Origin: Streptomyces kurssanovii
Lineage (GTDB): Bacteria; Actinomycetota; Actinomycetes; Streptomycetales; Streptomycetaceae
Direction: 5' to 3'
DNA length: 64,000 bases
Assembly: GCF_014649695.1 (NCBI RefSeq)
Contig: NZ_BMTN01000002.1
Location: 124,001 to 188,000, forward strand
Shown here: one piece after another, positions 1-8,662 of the stretch
Numbering within the stretch: the first letter of the stretch is position 1
How the letters are laid out: every line of letters starts with the position of its first letter
Notes under the pieces: model-generated
What the model was told of the DNA's origin: nothing
Databases searched by the model: none
The model's input: only the letters and a program-made list of their open reading frames with translations
Position numbers and translations under genes: made by a program

Positions 1-1223
1 ACGGCCGCGCTCTCCTCGTCGCCCGCGTCGCGCAGCAGGAAGGCGAGCGCGCAGGCGGCACGGGCCTCGCCGTCCTTGGCGGCCGTGAGATACCAGCGTC
101 CGGCCTCCTTCAGCCGGCCGCGCCTCTCGAGGATCGCCCCCAGGTGCAGGGCGGCCCGGCGGTGGCCTCGTGCGGCGGCCTGCCGGTACCACTGGGCGGC
201 CTCGTCGAGCAGGGCACCGCCGGGATCCACGGGCCGCTCCCGCGCGCCGGAGCCGCTCGCACCGGGACGGCCGTCGCCTGCCCGGCGTCCGGCCGGGTGC
301 TCGCCCGCCGCGGGCCCGACGTCGGCGAGCACGCGCAGGGCGGGGTCGGTCGTCCCGACGGCGCCCGGGCCCGTCGCGGCGGCCGCGGACTCGTCGCGAC
401 GCGCCTCTGACCGTCCCGCACCGCCCTTGGACACACCGGCGGGCCGCGCTCCGTCCTCACCGCGGCGGGCACGCCGCACGGCGTCCCTCGCGGTACCCGG
501 CTCCACCGGGCCCGTGCCGACCAGCCTCCCGACACCGTCGGTCGTGCGGCACTCCTGTGCCGCCCGGCGCTCCAGGGCACGGGCAAGCCGGTACGCCGCC
601 TCGCGGTGGCCCTGCTCCGCGGCCGTACGCAGCCAGCGCTCGGCGCCCACATCGCTACGGTGCTCCAGCAGGTCGGCGAGTGCGTACGCGCCAAGGGCGT
701 GGCCCTGCTCCGCGGACTGGCGCAGCCAGTACTCGGCGGCCGGCTCGTCGCCCCGCTCGCGGAAGTGACGTCCCAGGGCGTGCGCGGCGGCGGCGGATCC
801 TGCAACGGCGGCGATCCGCCACCAGCCGGCCGCCTCGTCCGCGTAGCCGCGCTGGTGGAGGAGTACGCCGAGGTTGTTGGCCGCGGCGCGATCCCCGTCG
901 GCGGTGGCGCCCCGCAGATAGGGCTCCGCGCCGTCGAGGTCTCCGCGGCGCAACAGCAGCGCGCCGAGGACGCTCATCGCCGCGGTGTCACCGCCGTCGG
1001 CAGCGCTCCGGTGGCGCGCCTCCGCGCCTGCGGTCTCCACCGTGTCGGCGCTGTCGTCGTCCGTGTTGTCGTGGCCGGCGTTGTCGTGACCGGTGTCGCT
1101 CCGGTCCTGGCCCGTGTGGTCGGCACGGACCGCGGCGTCGATCCCGTCCGCCACGTTTCCGGCATGCGGCTGCACAAACCGCCCTGTCTCCAACAGAGTT
1201 GCCCTGTCCCCCATAAATTCCAT
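1..1223 (-). CDS. Sel1/TPR-like repeat protein (3' end outside the window)
   Basis: The reading frame runs from an ATG at 1223 off the left edge, so the C-terminus is missing; about 407 codons are visible. After about 65 polar residues rich in Asp and His come repeated helical-hairpin units with the Sel1/TPR signature (A-x-x-x-L-G or Y-x-L-A, W-x-R-x-A-A-x-x-G). Examples are GDLDGAEPYLRGATADGDRA, a unit around AAGWWRIAAVAGS and one around AEYWLRQSAEQGH. Such repeats are protein-protein interaction scaffolds; no catalytic domain is seen. An Arg/Gly/Ala-rich linker separates the first repeat block from a second one near the edge (WYRQAAARGHRRA). AGGTGG lies 7 nt before the ATG; a second in-frame ATG follows four codons later. 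No binding partner can be inferred. Confidence 0.8.
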   Translation of the reverse strand, partial: MEFMGDRATLLETGRFVQPHAGNVADGIDAAVRADHTGQDRSDTGHDNAGHDNTDDDSADTVETAGAEARHRSAADGGDTAAMSVLGALLLRRGDLDGAEPYLRGATADGDRAAANNLGVLLHQRGYADEAAGWWRIAAVAGSAAAAHALGRHFRERGDEPAAEYWLRQSAEQGHALGAYALADLLEHRSDVGAERWLRTAAEQGHREAAYRLARALERRAAQECRTTDGVGRLVGTGPVEPGTARDAVRRARRGEDGARPAGVSKGGAGRSEARRDESAAAATGPGAVGTTDPALRVLADVGPAAGEHPAGRRAGDGRPGASGSGARERPVDPGGALLDEAAQWYRQAAARGHRRAALHLGAILERRGRLKEAGRWYLTAAKDGEARAACALAFLLRDAGDEESAA

Positions 1224-1384
1224 CGTCGCACCACCTGCAACCCGCGTACACCTGGTATACCGCAGCCAGAGAGGTCACTTCAGCGTTTTGTCGACATGCC
1301 CACAGAGAGATAAGTCAAACACGTTCGGGCCCAACTCACGGCGCACGGCGCGCACTTCGGCGTCACAAAGATGAACGCAGACAT

Positions 1385-1425
1385 GAAGAAGACCCGGATC
1401 CTGAAGGATCCGGGCCCTCTTCTTC
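1385..1425 (-). terminator. Intrinsic terminator after tRNA-fMet
   Basis: GAAGAAGA/TCTTCTTC and a perfect 9-bp GGATCCGGG/CCCGGATCC stem around a short TGAA-type loop lie just 3' of the tRNA on its strand. This fits transcription stopping before the Sel1-like gene. The T-run after the stem is short. Confidence 0.7.
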
Positions 1426-1427
1426 AG

Positions 1428-1501
1428 TAGCGGGGACAGGATTTGAACCTGCGACCTCTGGGTTATGAGCCCAGCGAGCTACCGAGCTGCTCCACCCCGC
1501 G
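1428..1501 (-). tRNA. Initiator tRNA-fMet (CAT)
   Basis: A 74-nt cloverleaf without an encoded CCA. The anticodon loop is CTCATAA on a stem closed by the three consecutive G:C pairs (GGG/CCC) typical of initiator tRNAs. The T-arm is GCAGG-TTCAAAT-CCTGT. The acceptor stem begins C1-GCGGGG and ends CCCCGC-T72-A73, so the 1:72 pair is a C·U mismatch, the classic bacterial initiator hallmark that blocks EF-Tu use and permits formylation. It is close to E. coli tRNA-fMet over most of its length. It supplies formyl-Met for translation initiation. Confidence 0.96.
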
Positions 1502-1558
1502 TCGTTGTGTTGCAACCGTACCACGACGCGGGATGGTGCCTGCTCGGCCCTGTGGTCC

Positions 1559-4507
1559 TCAGTCCGCGGGCGCCCCTTCGTCCGGTTCGGCGTCCGGCTC
1601 GGCGCCAGGCGTCGCCTCCGAACCCGGCGCGGACTCCGGCTGCGCCTTCTGCGCGTCGGCCGCCCGCTGCAGAGCGGCCTCCAGAGCGGCCTGTGCCTTG
1701 CCGTAGGCGGCCCAGTCCGTCGGGTTCTTCTCGAGAGCCGCCCTGGCGTCGTCGTACGCCTTCTGGGCATCCGCGATGGCGTCCTGGAGCGCGGCGTCAC
1801 CGGTGGCCGGCGGCTCGGTGGGCTCGGTGGGCGGCTCGTCCGGTTCGGTCGGCGGGGTCTCCTCGTCCGGTGCGCCCTCCGCACCGAAGACCTGACCGAG
1901 CGCGCCGGCGAGGTCGTCGGCGAAACCGATCTTCTGGCCGTAGACGACCGCGACCTTGCTCAGCAGCGGGAACTCGGATCCGCGTCCCTGGGCGTAGATG
2001 GGTTCGACGTACAGGAAGCCTCTGTCGAGCGGGACCGTCAGCAGATTGCCGTACTTGATCGTCGAATCCGCGCCCTTGAGGTCACGGACGTAGGTGGCGA
2101 TCGGCCCGTGCCGGTTGAGCCGGCTCTGCACCTGTTCAGGTCCGTCGACATTGTCGTCCGTCACCCGCAGCAGCTGGATCCGGCCGTAGTCGCTGCTCTT
2201 GGCGTCGGCGTCGACCGCCATGAAGGCCCGGAGGTTGGGCCGTCCACTGGGAGTGAACGTCGTCGTGAGCGAGAACTGCTGCGCCTGGTCGCCCGGCAGC
2301 TTCATCGACAGGTAGTACGGCGGAACCGCGTTGCTGTCCGACTTCGTCGGGTCGTTGGGCACCTGCCAGGCGTCACTCGCGTTGTAGAACTGGCCGGCAT
2401 CCGTGACGTGGTAGAGGGCGAGCAGCTCGCGCTGCACCTTGAACATGTCCTGCGGGTAGCGCAGGTGCTCCCTCAGCTCCTCCGGAATGTCGCCCTTGGC
2501 CTTCACCGTGCCGGGGAAGGCCTTCTTCCAGGTCTTCAGCACCGGGTCGTTCTCGTCCCACTCGTACAGCGTGACGGTGCCGTCGTAGGCGTCGACGGTG
2601 GCCTTCACCGAGTTGCGGATGTAGTTGACCTGGTTCTGCTGAGCGACCACCGCGCGCTGCCGGTCGGTGAGCGAGTCGGCCGTGGTGTCCCCCAGCGTCG
2701 TACGCGAGGCGTAGGGGTAGCCGTTGGTGGTCGTGTAGGCGTCGATGACCCACTGGATCCGCTTGCCGATCACGGCGGGGTACGCGTCGCCGTCGATCGT
2801 CAGCCAGGGGGCCACCGCCTCGACGCGCTCCTTGGGCGTGCGGTTGTAGAGGATCTTCGAACCGTCGCCGATGGCGCCCGAGTACATGATCTGCGGCTCG
2901 CTGAAGGCCACGGCGTACGCGGCGCGGTTGAGCGGGCCGGAGAGGTCGATGCCGCCCTTGCCCTTGTAGCTCGTGGTGACCTGGCCGCCGCCGTCCCGCT
3001 CGTAGTCCAGCTCCTTCTGGGGGCCGCCCACGATCGAGTACTGCGTGGTCTTCTCGCCGTAGTAGATCCGCTGCTCGTAGTCGCCGAGCATGCCCTTGGT
3101 CGGCAGGCCCGAGTCCGTGAAGTCCGGGGCGCCGCTCGTGCCCTCGGCGGTGTCGGTGCCCTTGGCCGTGACAGCGCCGAAGCCGTGGGTGTAGGTGAAG
3201 TGGTCGTTGATCCAGTTGCGCTTGTCGACGCCCGCGAGGTTGAGCTCGCGCAGACCGATGACCGTGTCCTGACCCTTGTAGCGGTCGACGTCCAGGGTCG
3301 CCGGGAACTGGTAGTACTTACGCTCCTGCTCCAGCTGCTGGAACGTCGGCGACACGATGTTCGGGTCGTTCATGCGGTAACTGGCGGCGTCGTCCGCGTT
3401 CTTCCGCTGCTGGTCGGGGTCCTTCACCTGACCCTTGCCCAGGTAGTCCGCGGGCTTGACGCCGTCGATCCCGTAGGCCTTGCGCGTCGCCTCGATGTTC
3501 TTCTCGATGTACGGCGCTTCCTTGGCCTGCTCGTTCGGCTGGACCTGGAACTTCTGCACTATGGCCGGGTACAGGCCACCGATCAGGATCGCCGACAGCA
3601 CCATCAGCCCGAAGCCGATCACCGGCAGCTGCCATGTGCGGCGCCACAGCGTCGCGAAGAACAGCAGCGCGCAGATGACGGCGATGCAGAACAGGATCGT
3701 CTTCGCCGGCAGGTAGGCGTTGGCGTCGACGTAGCGCAGGCCCGTCCAGTTGTCGGTCGCCTTGAAGTCACTGGACTTCACCGCCAGCCCGTAGCGGTCC
3801 AGCCAGTACGCCACGGCCTTCAACGCGACGAACAGACCGAGCAGCACCGACAGATGGCCGGTGGCCGCGGCGGTCGCACGGGCGCCCGGGCTGGTGATGC
3901 GCAGCCCGCCGTACAGGTAGTGGGTCAGCGCGGCGGCGATCAGCGACAGCACGACGGCCGCGAAGCCGAAGCCGAGCAGGAACCGGTACCAGGGGAGATC
4001 GAACGCGTAGAACGCGACATCCATCTGGAACTGGGGGTCCTTCTGGCCGAAGGGGACTCCGTTGACCCACATCAGCCACGTACGCCACTGGCTCGTGGCG
4101 GAGGCTCCGGCGATCAGCCCGACCAGAGCGGTGATCGCGAGCAGCACCCACTTCTTGTACGGGGCGATGCCCATGCGGTACCGGTCGAGGCTCTGCTGCT
4201 CCAGCGACATCGCGCTGAGCGGCGGCCGCAGCCGGTGGGCCAGCCAGATGTTCACCCCGACGGCAGTCGCCATCAGCAGACCGAAGACGGCGAACAGCCC
4301 GATCTTGGTCCACAGGGTGGTGGTGAACACGGACGAGTAGTCGACCGAGCGGTACCAGAGCCAGTCGGTCCAGAACCCGGAGAACATGACGAACACCATG
4401 GCCAGGACGGCCAGGACACCCAGTGTCATGAGCAGGGTGCGGATTCGCCGGGAGGGCCGGCCCACTCTGATCCGTGGCCCTGTCGGGCCTCCGCCGCGGT
4501 CCGGCAT
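1559..4507 (-). CDS. UPF0182-family integral membrane protein
   Basis: This 982-residue protein starts [20 protein letters not shown]. About seven transmembrane segments fill the first third, the first being roughly residues 25-45 ([15 protein letters not shown]). A long extracytoplasmic domain follows and an acidic Pro/Glu/Thr-rich C-terminal tail (residues about 880-982). Length and architecture match UPF0182 (COG1615), a widespread actinobacterial family of unknown function; M. tuberculosis Rv3193c is a homologue. The frame stays open 26 codons upstream to an ATG at 4585, but the start used here is the one conserved in the family. No strong ribosome site precedes either. It is divergent from the PPA1309 gene. 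No reaction can be assigned. Confidence 0.93.
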   Translation of the reverse strand: MPDRGGGPTGPRIRVGRPSRRIRTLLMTLGVLAVLAMVFVMFSGFWTDWLWYRSVDYSSVFTTTLWTKIGLFAVFGLLMATAVGVNIWLAHRLRPPLSAMSLEQQSLDRYRMGIAPYKKWVLLAITALVGLIAGASATSQWRTWLMWVNGVPFGQKDPQFQMDVAFYAFDLPWYRFLLGFGFAAVVLSLIAAALTHYLYGGLRITSPGARATAAATGHLSVLLGLFVALKAVAYWLDRYGLAVKSSDFKATDNWTGLRYVDANAYLPAKTILFCIAVICALLFFATLWRRTWQLPVIGFGLMVLSAILIGGLYPAIVQKFQVQPNEQAKEAPYIEKNIEATRKAYGIDGVKPADYLGKGQVKDPDQQRKNADDAASYRMNDPNIVSPTFQQLEQERKYYQFPATLDVDRYKGQDTVIGLRELNLAGVDKRNWINDHFTYTHGFGAVTAKGTDTAEGTSGAPDFTDSGLPTKGMLGDYEQRIYYGEKTTQYSIVGGPQKELDYERDGGGQVTTSYKGKGGIDLSGPLNRAAYAVAFSEPQIMYSGAIGDGSKILYNRTPKERVEAVAPWLTIDGDAYPAVIGKRIQWVIDAYTTTNGYPYASRTTLGDTTADSLTDRQRAVVAQQNQVNYIRNSVKATVDAYDGTVTLYEWDENDPVLKTWKKAFPGTVKAKGDIPEELREHLRYPQDMFKVQRELLALYHVTDAGQFYNASDAWQVPNDPTKSDSNAVPPYYLSMKLPGDQAQQFSLTTTFTPSGRPNLRAFMAVDADAKSSDYGRIQLLRVTDDNVDGPEQVQSRLNRHGPIATYVRDLKGADSTIKYGNLLTVPLDRGFLYVEPIYAQGRGSEFPLLSKVAVVYGQKIGFADDLAGALGQVFGAEGAPDEETPPTEPDEPPTEPTEPPATGDAALQDAIADAQKAYDDARAALEKNPTDWAAYGKAQAALEAALQRAADAQKAQPESAPGSEATPGAEPDAEPDEGAPAD

Positions 4508-4643
4508 CTGGAAAGCCAACGTGCGCCCCTCGAAGTTCGCGGTTGTGTGAATCGGGCCCCGCGATCGTAGAGCCCACTCATGCAACTTACTGAGGCTTTA
4601 CCTAGTTCCCGTCGCGGGGCAGGAAGGAGGCAGGATATTGACC

Positions 4644-5201
4644 ATGCCCAACGATTCCTCTTCCGGCCCCCCGATGGCCGCGAGCCCGCTCACCCGCGCC
4701 GTGCTCGAGATCGACGAGTACGCCTCCGGTCTCGGCTGGGACCAGCCGGCCCGGCTCTTCGCTCTCGTCGACACCCTTCAGCTGCGCTCCCAGGAGCCGG
4801 GCCTCGCCCGCCAGCTCGGTCTGGACAGCGCTGACGACGCCGCGCCGCTCACCCCCGTCGAGCAGGACGAGATCCCTGCCGGCACCCCGCTCGACGAGTT
4901 CCTCGGCACCCTCGCCTGGCCCGACGCGGTGGCCGGCTGCGCCCTGACCGTGGAGCGCCTGATGCTGCCGCCCTCCGCGGAGGCCTCCGTGCCGGTCGGC
5001 CTCGACGACGCGGCCCTCACCAAGTGGGTCGCCGAGCACCCGGACCGTCAGGAGGTCCGGATGACGGTGGCCGTGCTGCGCGACGGCACCCGGGAGTCCG
5101 CGCTGCGGCTGCGGGAGAAGGACTCCCCGACCGAGGTGCTGACCGGAGCAGGGCTGGTGCCGGGGCTGGCCGAGGCCCTGGCCGCCACCTTCGAGGCGTA
5201 G
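4644..5201 (+). CDS. PPA1309-family hypothetical protein
   Basis: About 185 residues, soluble, with the actinobacterial pattern LTRAVLEIDEYASGLGWDQP followed by ARLFALVDT near the N-terminus. I recognise this as the PPA1309 family, of unknown function, commonly paired divergently with the UPF0182 gene as here. AGGAAGGAGG at 4621-4630 is 13 nt from this ATG but only 7 nt from an in-frame TTG at 4638, so translation may begin two codons earlier. There are no membrane segments, no cysteines beyond one, and no catalytic motif. A hairpin lies 18 nt after the stop. Confidence 0.85.
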   Translation: MPNDSSSGPPMAASPLTRAVLEIDEYASGLGWDQPARLFALVDTLQLRSQEPGLARQLGLDSADDAAPLTPVEQDEIPAGTPLDEFLGTLAWPDAVAGCALTVERLMLPPSAEASVPVGLDDAALTKWVAEHPDRQEVRMTVAVLRDGTRESALRLREKDSPTEVLTGAGLVPGLAEALAATFEA

Positions 5202-5219
5202 GACTTCCGCACATACCGG

Positions 5220-5244
5220 CGCCGCGCCCCGACGGGGCGCGGCG
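5220..5244. terminator. Bidirectional terminator hairpin
   Basis: A perfect 11-bp inverted repeat (CGCCGCGCCCC / GGGGCGCGGCG) with a 3-nt loop lies between convergent genes ending at 5201 and 5266. There is no U-tract, as is common in Streptomyces. Confidence 0.7.
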
Positions 5245-5265
5245 TCGCTGTTCGCCGTGGCGGTG

Positions 5266-6354
5266 TCAGCCCGCCGAGCAGCTCGGCAGGCCCGACGTGG
5301 AACCCGAATTGATCTTGACCAGTGACTTCCGCGCGTCCTCGATGGTGTCCACCTTCACCAGCGTCAGTCCGTCCGGGATGTCGGAGACCGCGGAAGCGCA
5401 GTTGTCGCTGGGGGTGAGGAAGTACTCCGCGCCCGCGTTGCGGGCGCCGACGAGCTTCATCTCGATGCCGCCGATCGGCCCGACCTTGCCGGACTCGTCG
5501 ATGGTGCCCGTGCCGGCGACGAACTTGCCGCCGGTCAGATCGTCGGAAGTGAGCTTGTCGACGATGCCGAGCGCGAACATCAGACCGGCGCTCGGTCCGC
5601 CGACGTCGGCCAGATTGATGTCGATCTCGAACGGGAACGTGTGGTCGGTGCCCGCCTGGATCCCGACGATCGCCCGGCCGTCGTCCTCCGCCTTCACCGT
5701 CGGGACCGTGACCTTCTCGGTGCCCGTCGGCTCCTTGCCCGCCTTCTCCGCGGCGGCCGCCTCGTCCGCGGGCACCACGGTGAAGACGACGTCCTCTCCG
5801 GGCTTGTGCTTCACGACGAGCTTGGCGACGTCCTCCGGCTGCTTGACAGCGGTGCCGTCGACGGCACGGATCACGTCCCCGGCGTGGAGCCTGTTCTGCG
5901 ACGGCGATCCCTTGACCACGGAGGAGACGACGACGCGGGCCTTGACCGGCATCTTCAGCTCACGCAGGGCGGCGACCTTGGCGCTCTCCTGGGACTGGCT
6001 GAACTCCTCGGCGTTCTCCTGCGTCGACTCCTCCTCCGTCTTCCCGTTCGGGTAGAGGGTGTCGTGCGGCACGACGACATTGTCGTGTGCCACCCAGCCG
6101 TAGACCGCCTCGAGGAGGTTCATCTGATAGTCGGCGCCGGTGACCCTGACCGTCGTCATGTTGAGGTGGCCGGTCGTCGGATACGTCTTGTGGCCCGAGA
6201 TGTCGAGCACCGGCTCGCCGTCCGCGGACCCGAGAGTGTTCACCGTCGGTCCGGGCGACATCTCCGCGTAAGGGACTTTGAGGAACACGCCTGCGCAGAG
6301 CAGCGCAATGAAGATGAGGGTGGAGGCGAGCATCGTCGCGGTGCGGCGTGGCAT
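5266..6354 (-). CDS. YlbL-like secreted PDZ and Lon-type (S16) protease
   Basis: This 362-residue protein has one N-terminal membrane anchor (TMLASTLIFIALLCAGVFL). A PDZ domain lies around residues 140-215 (GDVIRAVDGTAV). The C-terminal Lon-like S16 domain keeps the Ser in GGPSAGLMFALG and the Lys in GGIEMKLVGA, i.e. the Ser/Lys dyad. It therefore resembles the extracytoplasmic substrate-cleaving proteases of the YlbL/Rv3194c group. In B. subtilis YlbL degrades a cell-division checkpoint protein; the substrate here is unknown. The ATG start gives a clean signal anchor (MPRRTATML). It is convergent with the PPA1309 gene. Confidence 0.92.
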   Translation of the reverse strand: MPRRTATMLASTLIFIALLCAGVFLKVPYAEMSPGPTVNTLGSADGEPVLDISGHKTYPTTGHLNMTTVRVTGADYQMNLLEAVYGWVAHDNVVVPHDTLYPNGKTEEESTQENAEEFSQSQESAKVAALRELKMPVKARVVVSSVVKGSPSQNRLHAGDVIRAVDGTAVKQPEDVAKLVVKHKPGEDVVFTVVPADEAAAAEKAGKEPTGTEKVTVPTVKAEDDGRAIVGIQAGTDHTFPFEIDINLADVGGPSAGLMFALGIVDKLTSDDLTGGKFVAGTGTIDESGKVGPIGGIEMKLVGARNAGAEYFLTPSDNCASAVSDIPDGLTLVKVDTIEDARKSLVKINSGSTSGLPSCSAG

Positions 6355-6438
6355 GGAACGACAGTACGGGACATGCCTGTGGACGCACCGTCGGGGCCGG
6401 GCCGTCCGTGGCCGCCCGGCGGCCGCGGAAGGGGGCGA

Positions 6439-6615
6439 TCAGGAGCGTACGGCGTCGGTGCCGGAGGCGGCCTTGTCCATCGCGTCACGGAAGCGGGCGT
6501 AGCCCGCGAGCTCCGCCACGTCACCGCTCGTACGGTCTCGCGAAGCCCAGGTCGCCCATATCGCCGCACCGACAGCAGCGAACAGCGGGATCAGCAACCA
6601 AGCCAGAACTGCCAT
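6439..6615 (-). CDS. Small single-pass membrane protein (58 aa)
   Basis: GGGAGGT lies 5 nt before the ATG at 6615, so the start is well supported and the upstream extension (MCSWGREVA) is unlikely. One hydrophobic segment (MAVLAWLLIPLFAAVGAAIWATW) is followed by a short charged tail with YARFRDAMDKA. It sits just upstream of the PDZ protease on the same strand. It is conserved-looking but of unknown function. Confidence 0.8.
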   Translation of the reverse strand: MAVLAWLLIPLFAAVGAAIWATWASRDRTSGDVAELAGYARFRDAMDKAASGTDAVRS

Positions 6616-6778
6616 CGCGACCTCCCTACCCCATGAGCACACGCAACCGAGTGATCAGCAGATTAGTCATCTGCCGGTTCAACGCTCACGGCAGGGGTGG
6701 GGTTACGCAAATCGGGCGGATGGGTACTGACCGGGTTTCAGCGGATAGATACCGGAAAATCCACCCGGCCGGCAGCCC

Positions 6779-7240
6779 TCAGCAAGCACCGACCCACTCT
6801 TCCGTGCCGTCGGAGAACCGCTGGTGTTTCCAGATCGGCACCTCGTGCTTGAGGTCGTCGATCAGCTTCCGGCAGGCCTCGAACGCCTCGCCCCGGTGGG
6901 GGCAGGACACGGCGACGACCACCGCGAGATCTCCGACCGCCAGGTCACCCACACGGTGGACAGCGGCGAGCGCCCGGACGGGATACTCGGCGGCGACCTT
7001 CTCCGCGATGCGGCGCATCTCCGCCTCCGCGGTGGGATGGCAGGAGTAACCGAGGGTGTCGACATCGGCGCCACCGTCGTGGTTGCGCACGGTGCCGACG
7101 AACAGCGCGGTGCCACCCGCCGCGTCGTCGCCGACGGCCGCGAAGACCTCGTCGAGGGAGAGCGGCGTGTCACGGATCGCCAGCAGACGGATCGGGTCCT
7201 GCGCCGCCTGCTCACCTGGGTGGTCGTACGTGCTTGCCAT
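6779..7240 (-). CDS. moaE: Molybdopterin synthase catalytic subunit MoaE
   Basis: About 153 residues, the normal MoaE length. It carries ALFVGTVRNHDGG, a GDLAVGDLAVVVAVSCPHR strand-turn and the signature PIWKHQ with the catalytic-loop Lys near the C-terminus. MoaE with thiocarboxylated MoaD converts precursor Z (cPMP) to molybdopterin in the cytoplasm. No moaD is adjacent; the MoeZ gene at 39.7-40.9 kb could supply sulfur to MoaD. The start is uncertain: ATGs lie at 7240 and 7249 and the frame stays open to 7270, none with a good ribosome site. The start at 7240 gives MASTYDHPGEQ. Confidence 0.93.
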   Translation of the reverse strand: MASTYDHPGEQAAQDPIRLLAIRDTPLSLDEVFAAVGDDAAGGTALFVGTVRNHDGGADVDTLGYSCHPTAEAEMRRIAEKVAAEYPVRALAAVHRVGDLAVGDLAVVVAVSCPHRGEAFEACRKLIDDLKHEVPIWKHQRFSDGTEEWVGAC

Positions 7241-7343
7241 GCCGTCCATCGTGCCGTACGGCACCGACAACGCGGAATAGCCGGTTCGACCGTTCGGTGA
7301 CGATCGCGTTTGGAGCCTCCTACAGCCTCCCGTGCCCGCCGCC

Positions 7344-8471
7344 TCAGATCCTCCGCCGTGCCTTGCGCGCCCGGCGGACCAGGGCCGCCGTGCCGAGCAG
7401 CGCGACCGTGGCCCCCGCTGCGCCCGCCGCCGTGGCGTCCTTGCGGCCGAGGCGGCGGCCTGCCACCGTGTGCCGGCCCTCCACCTCCTCCAGGAGCGCG
7501 GCCAGCACCTCCTCGTTGGTCCACTGCGGACGCCAGCCGGCGTCGTGAAGGCCGCTCACGCTCACGACCCAGGGGTGCATCGTGTAGGCGAGGTCCCCGG
7601 CGGGTGACGGCGTGAGCCCGATCCGGTGGAGACGGGCCGCAGCGCCCAGGGCGACCGCCGAGGGCAGCTCCATGCGCCGGATGCCGCTGAGCTCCTCGAC
7701 CTCCTCCTGCTCCAGCCACCCGTCGCAGCCCACGGCGAGCTCGCCCTCGACCTTCTCGAGGGCGGCGTACTCGAGCGCGCTCACCAGGTCCTCCACATGA
7801 CAGAACTGCCAGGTGGGGCGTGATCCGGCCACCACGAGCAGCCGCGGCGACTCGAAGTAGCGGGTGAGCGCGGTGTCGGTGCCGCCCACGAGGACGGCGG
7901 GCCTGACCACGGTGACGTTGAGACCGGGGTGGGCGCGCGGGGCCCTGCGGGCCAGCCGCTCGATCTCCAGGAGGTCGCCGACACCCGTGGCCTCCGCGGT
8001 GGCACGCAGTTCCGCGTCCTCCGAGAGGGGGACGTCGTTGTCGGGATGCGCCCCGTAGACCATGGCGGAGGTGCACAGGACGACACGGTGGACACCGGCG
8101 GCAGCGGCGGCCGTCAGCACCGTCTGGGTGCCGCGCACGTTGTAGGCGGTCCGTGCGGCGGGATCGGACTCCAGGTCGAGGTCGAGCGCCAGATGCACCA
8201 CGACGTCGACGCCGCGCAGCTTCTCGGCGATGGCCGGGTCCCGCACATCGAGAATGTGCCACTGGGCCTCGGACACCTCGCCCCGGCGTTCGTCCAGGGC
8301 AACGACCTGCTTGACCTCCTCCGACGCGGCCAGGCGCCTCGTGAGAAGGTCGCCGACGCCGGTGGCGGCACCGGTGACGGCTACGACGGGGCCACGGCCC
8401 GACGGCCCGCGGCCCCCGGTCGGGGTTGAGTGGTTTCGCGCTGCGCGAACCTGCGGATCTGGGGAACTCAC
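7344..8471 (-). CDS. Atypical NAD-dependent epimerase/SDR-family protein
   Basis: A 375-residue extended-SDR protein. The Rossmann nucleotide-binding loop is VAVTGAATGVG near residue 30, with DVVVHLALDLD and VLCTSAMVYGA strands as in the epimerase/dehydratase family. The expected catalytic Tyr-x-x-x-Lys is not apparent: the region after the Ser strand reads GVGDLLEIERLARR. It may therefore bind a nucleotide without classic SDR catalysis. A hydrophobic C-terminal segment (AGAAGATVALLGTAALV) followed by RRARKARRR suggests a tail anchor. The GTG start is preceded by GGAG at 7 nt. It is divergent from the DUF2342 gene. Confidence 0.85.
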   Translation of the reverse strand: MSSPDPQVRAARNHSTPTGGRGPSGRGPVVAVTGAATGVGDLLTRRLAASEEVKQVVALDERRGEVSEAQWHILDVRDPAIAEKLRGVDVVVHLALDLDLESDPAARTAYNVRGTQTVLTAAAAAGVHRVVLCTSAMVYGAHPDNDVPLSEDAELRATAEATGVGDLLEIERLARRAPRAHPGLNVTVVRPAVLVGGTDTALTRYFESPRLLVVAGSRPTWQFCHVEDLVSALEYAALEKVEGELAVGCDGWLEQEEVEELSGIRRMELPSAVALGAAARLHRIGLTPSPAGDLAYTMHPWVVSVSGLHDAGWRPQWTNEEVLAALLEEVEGRHTVAGRRLGRKDATAAGAAGATVALLGTAALVRRARKARRRI

Positions 8472-8662
8472 CAGGCGTCTCCAGCGGTTGTCTTCAGTAC
8501 GTGAGCGAATGACGCATACGCACCAGGTGGCGTCCATCCTGCCGCAGGCCCAGTGTCGGCGGAGCATCGAGCCCGTAAGCGGTTCGGATGTCTACGCTGG
8601 ATGGTGTTGTCGGGCAGTCGCCGCCGGCAGGAAGCCGGCGGCCCTACGAGCCGAGGAAACCC

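Noticed and set aside
76-768. Plus-strand frame opposite the Sel1-like gene
   Set aside because: It is an Arg/Pro/Ser-rich shadow of a better minus-strand frame; no ribosome site.
1505-4570. Long plus-strand frame (about 1021 codons) opposite UPF0182
   Set aside because: Composition is Arg/Gly/Val/His-rich with no motif; the minus strand carries the membrane protein with conserved family features.
5220-5244. Inverted repeats as mobile-element ends
   Set aside because: This and the other hairpins sit between converging genes or directly after stops and behave as terminators; no transposase or target duplication was seen.
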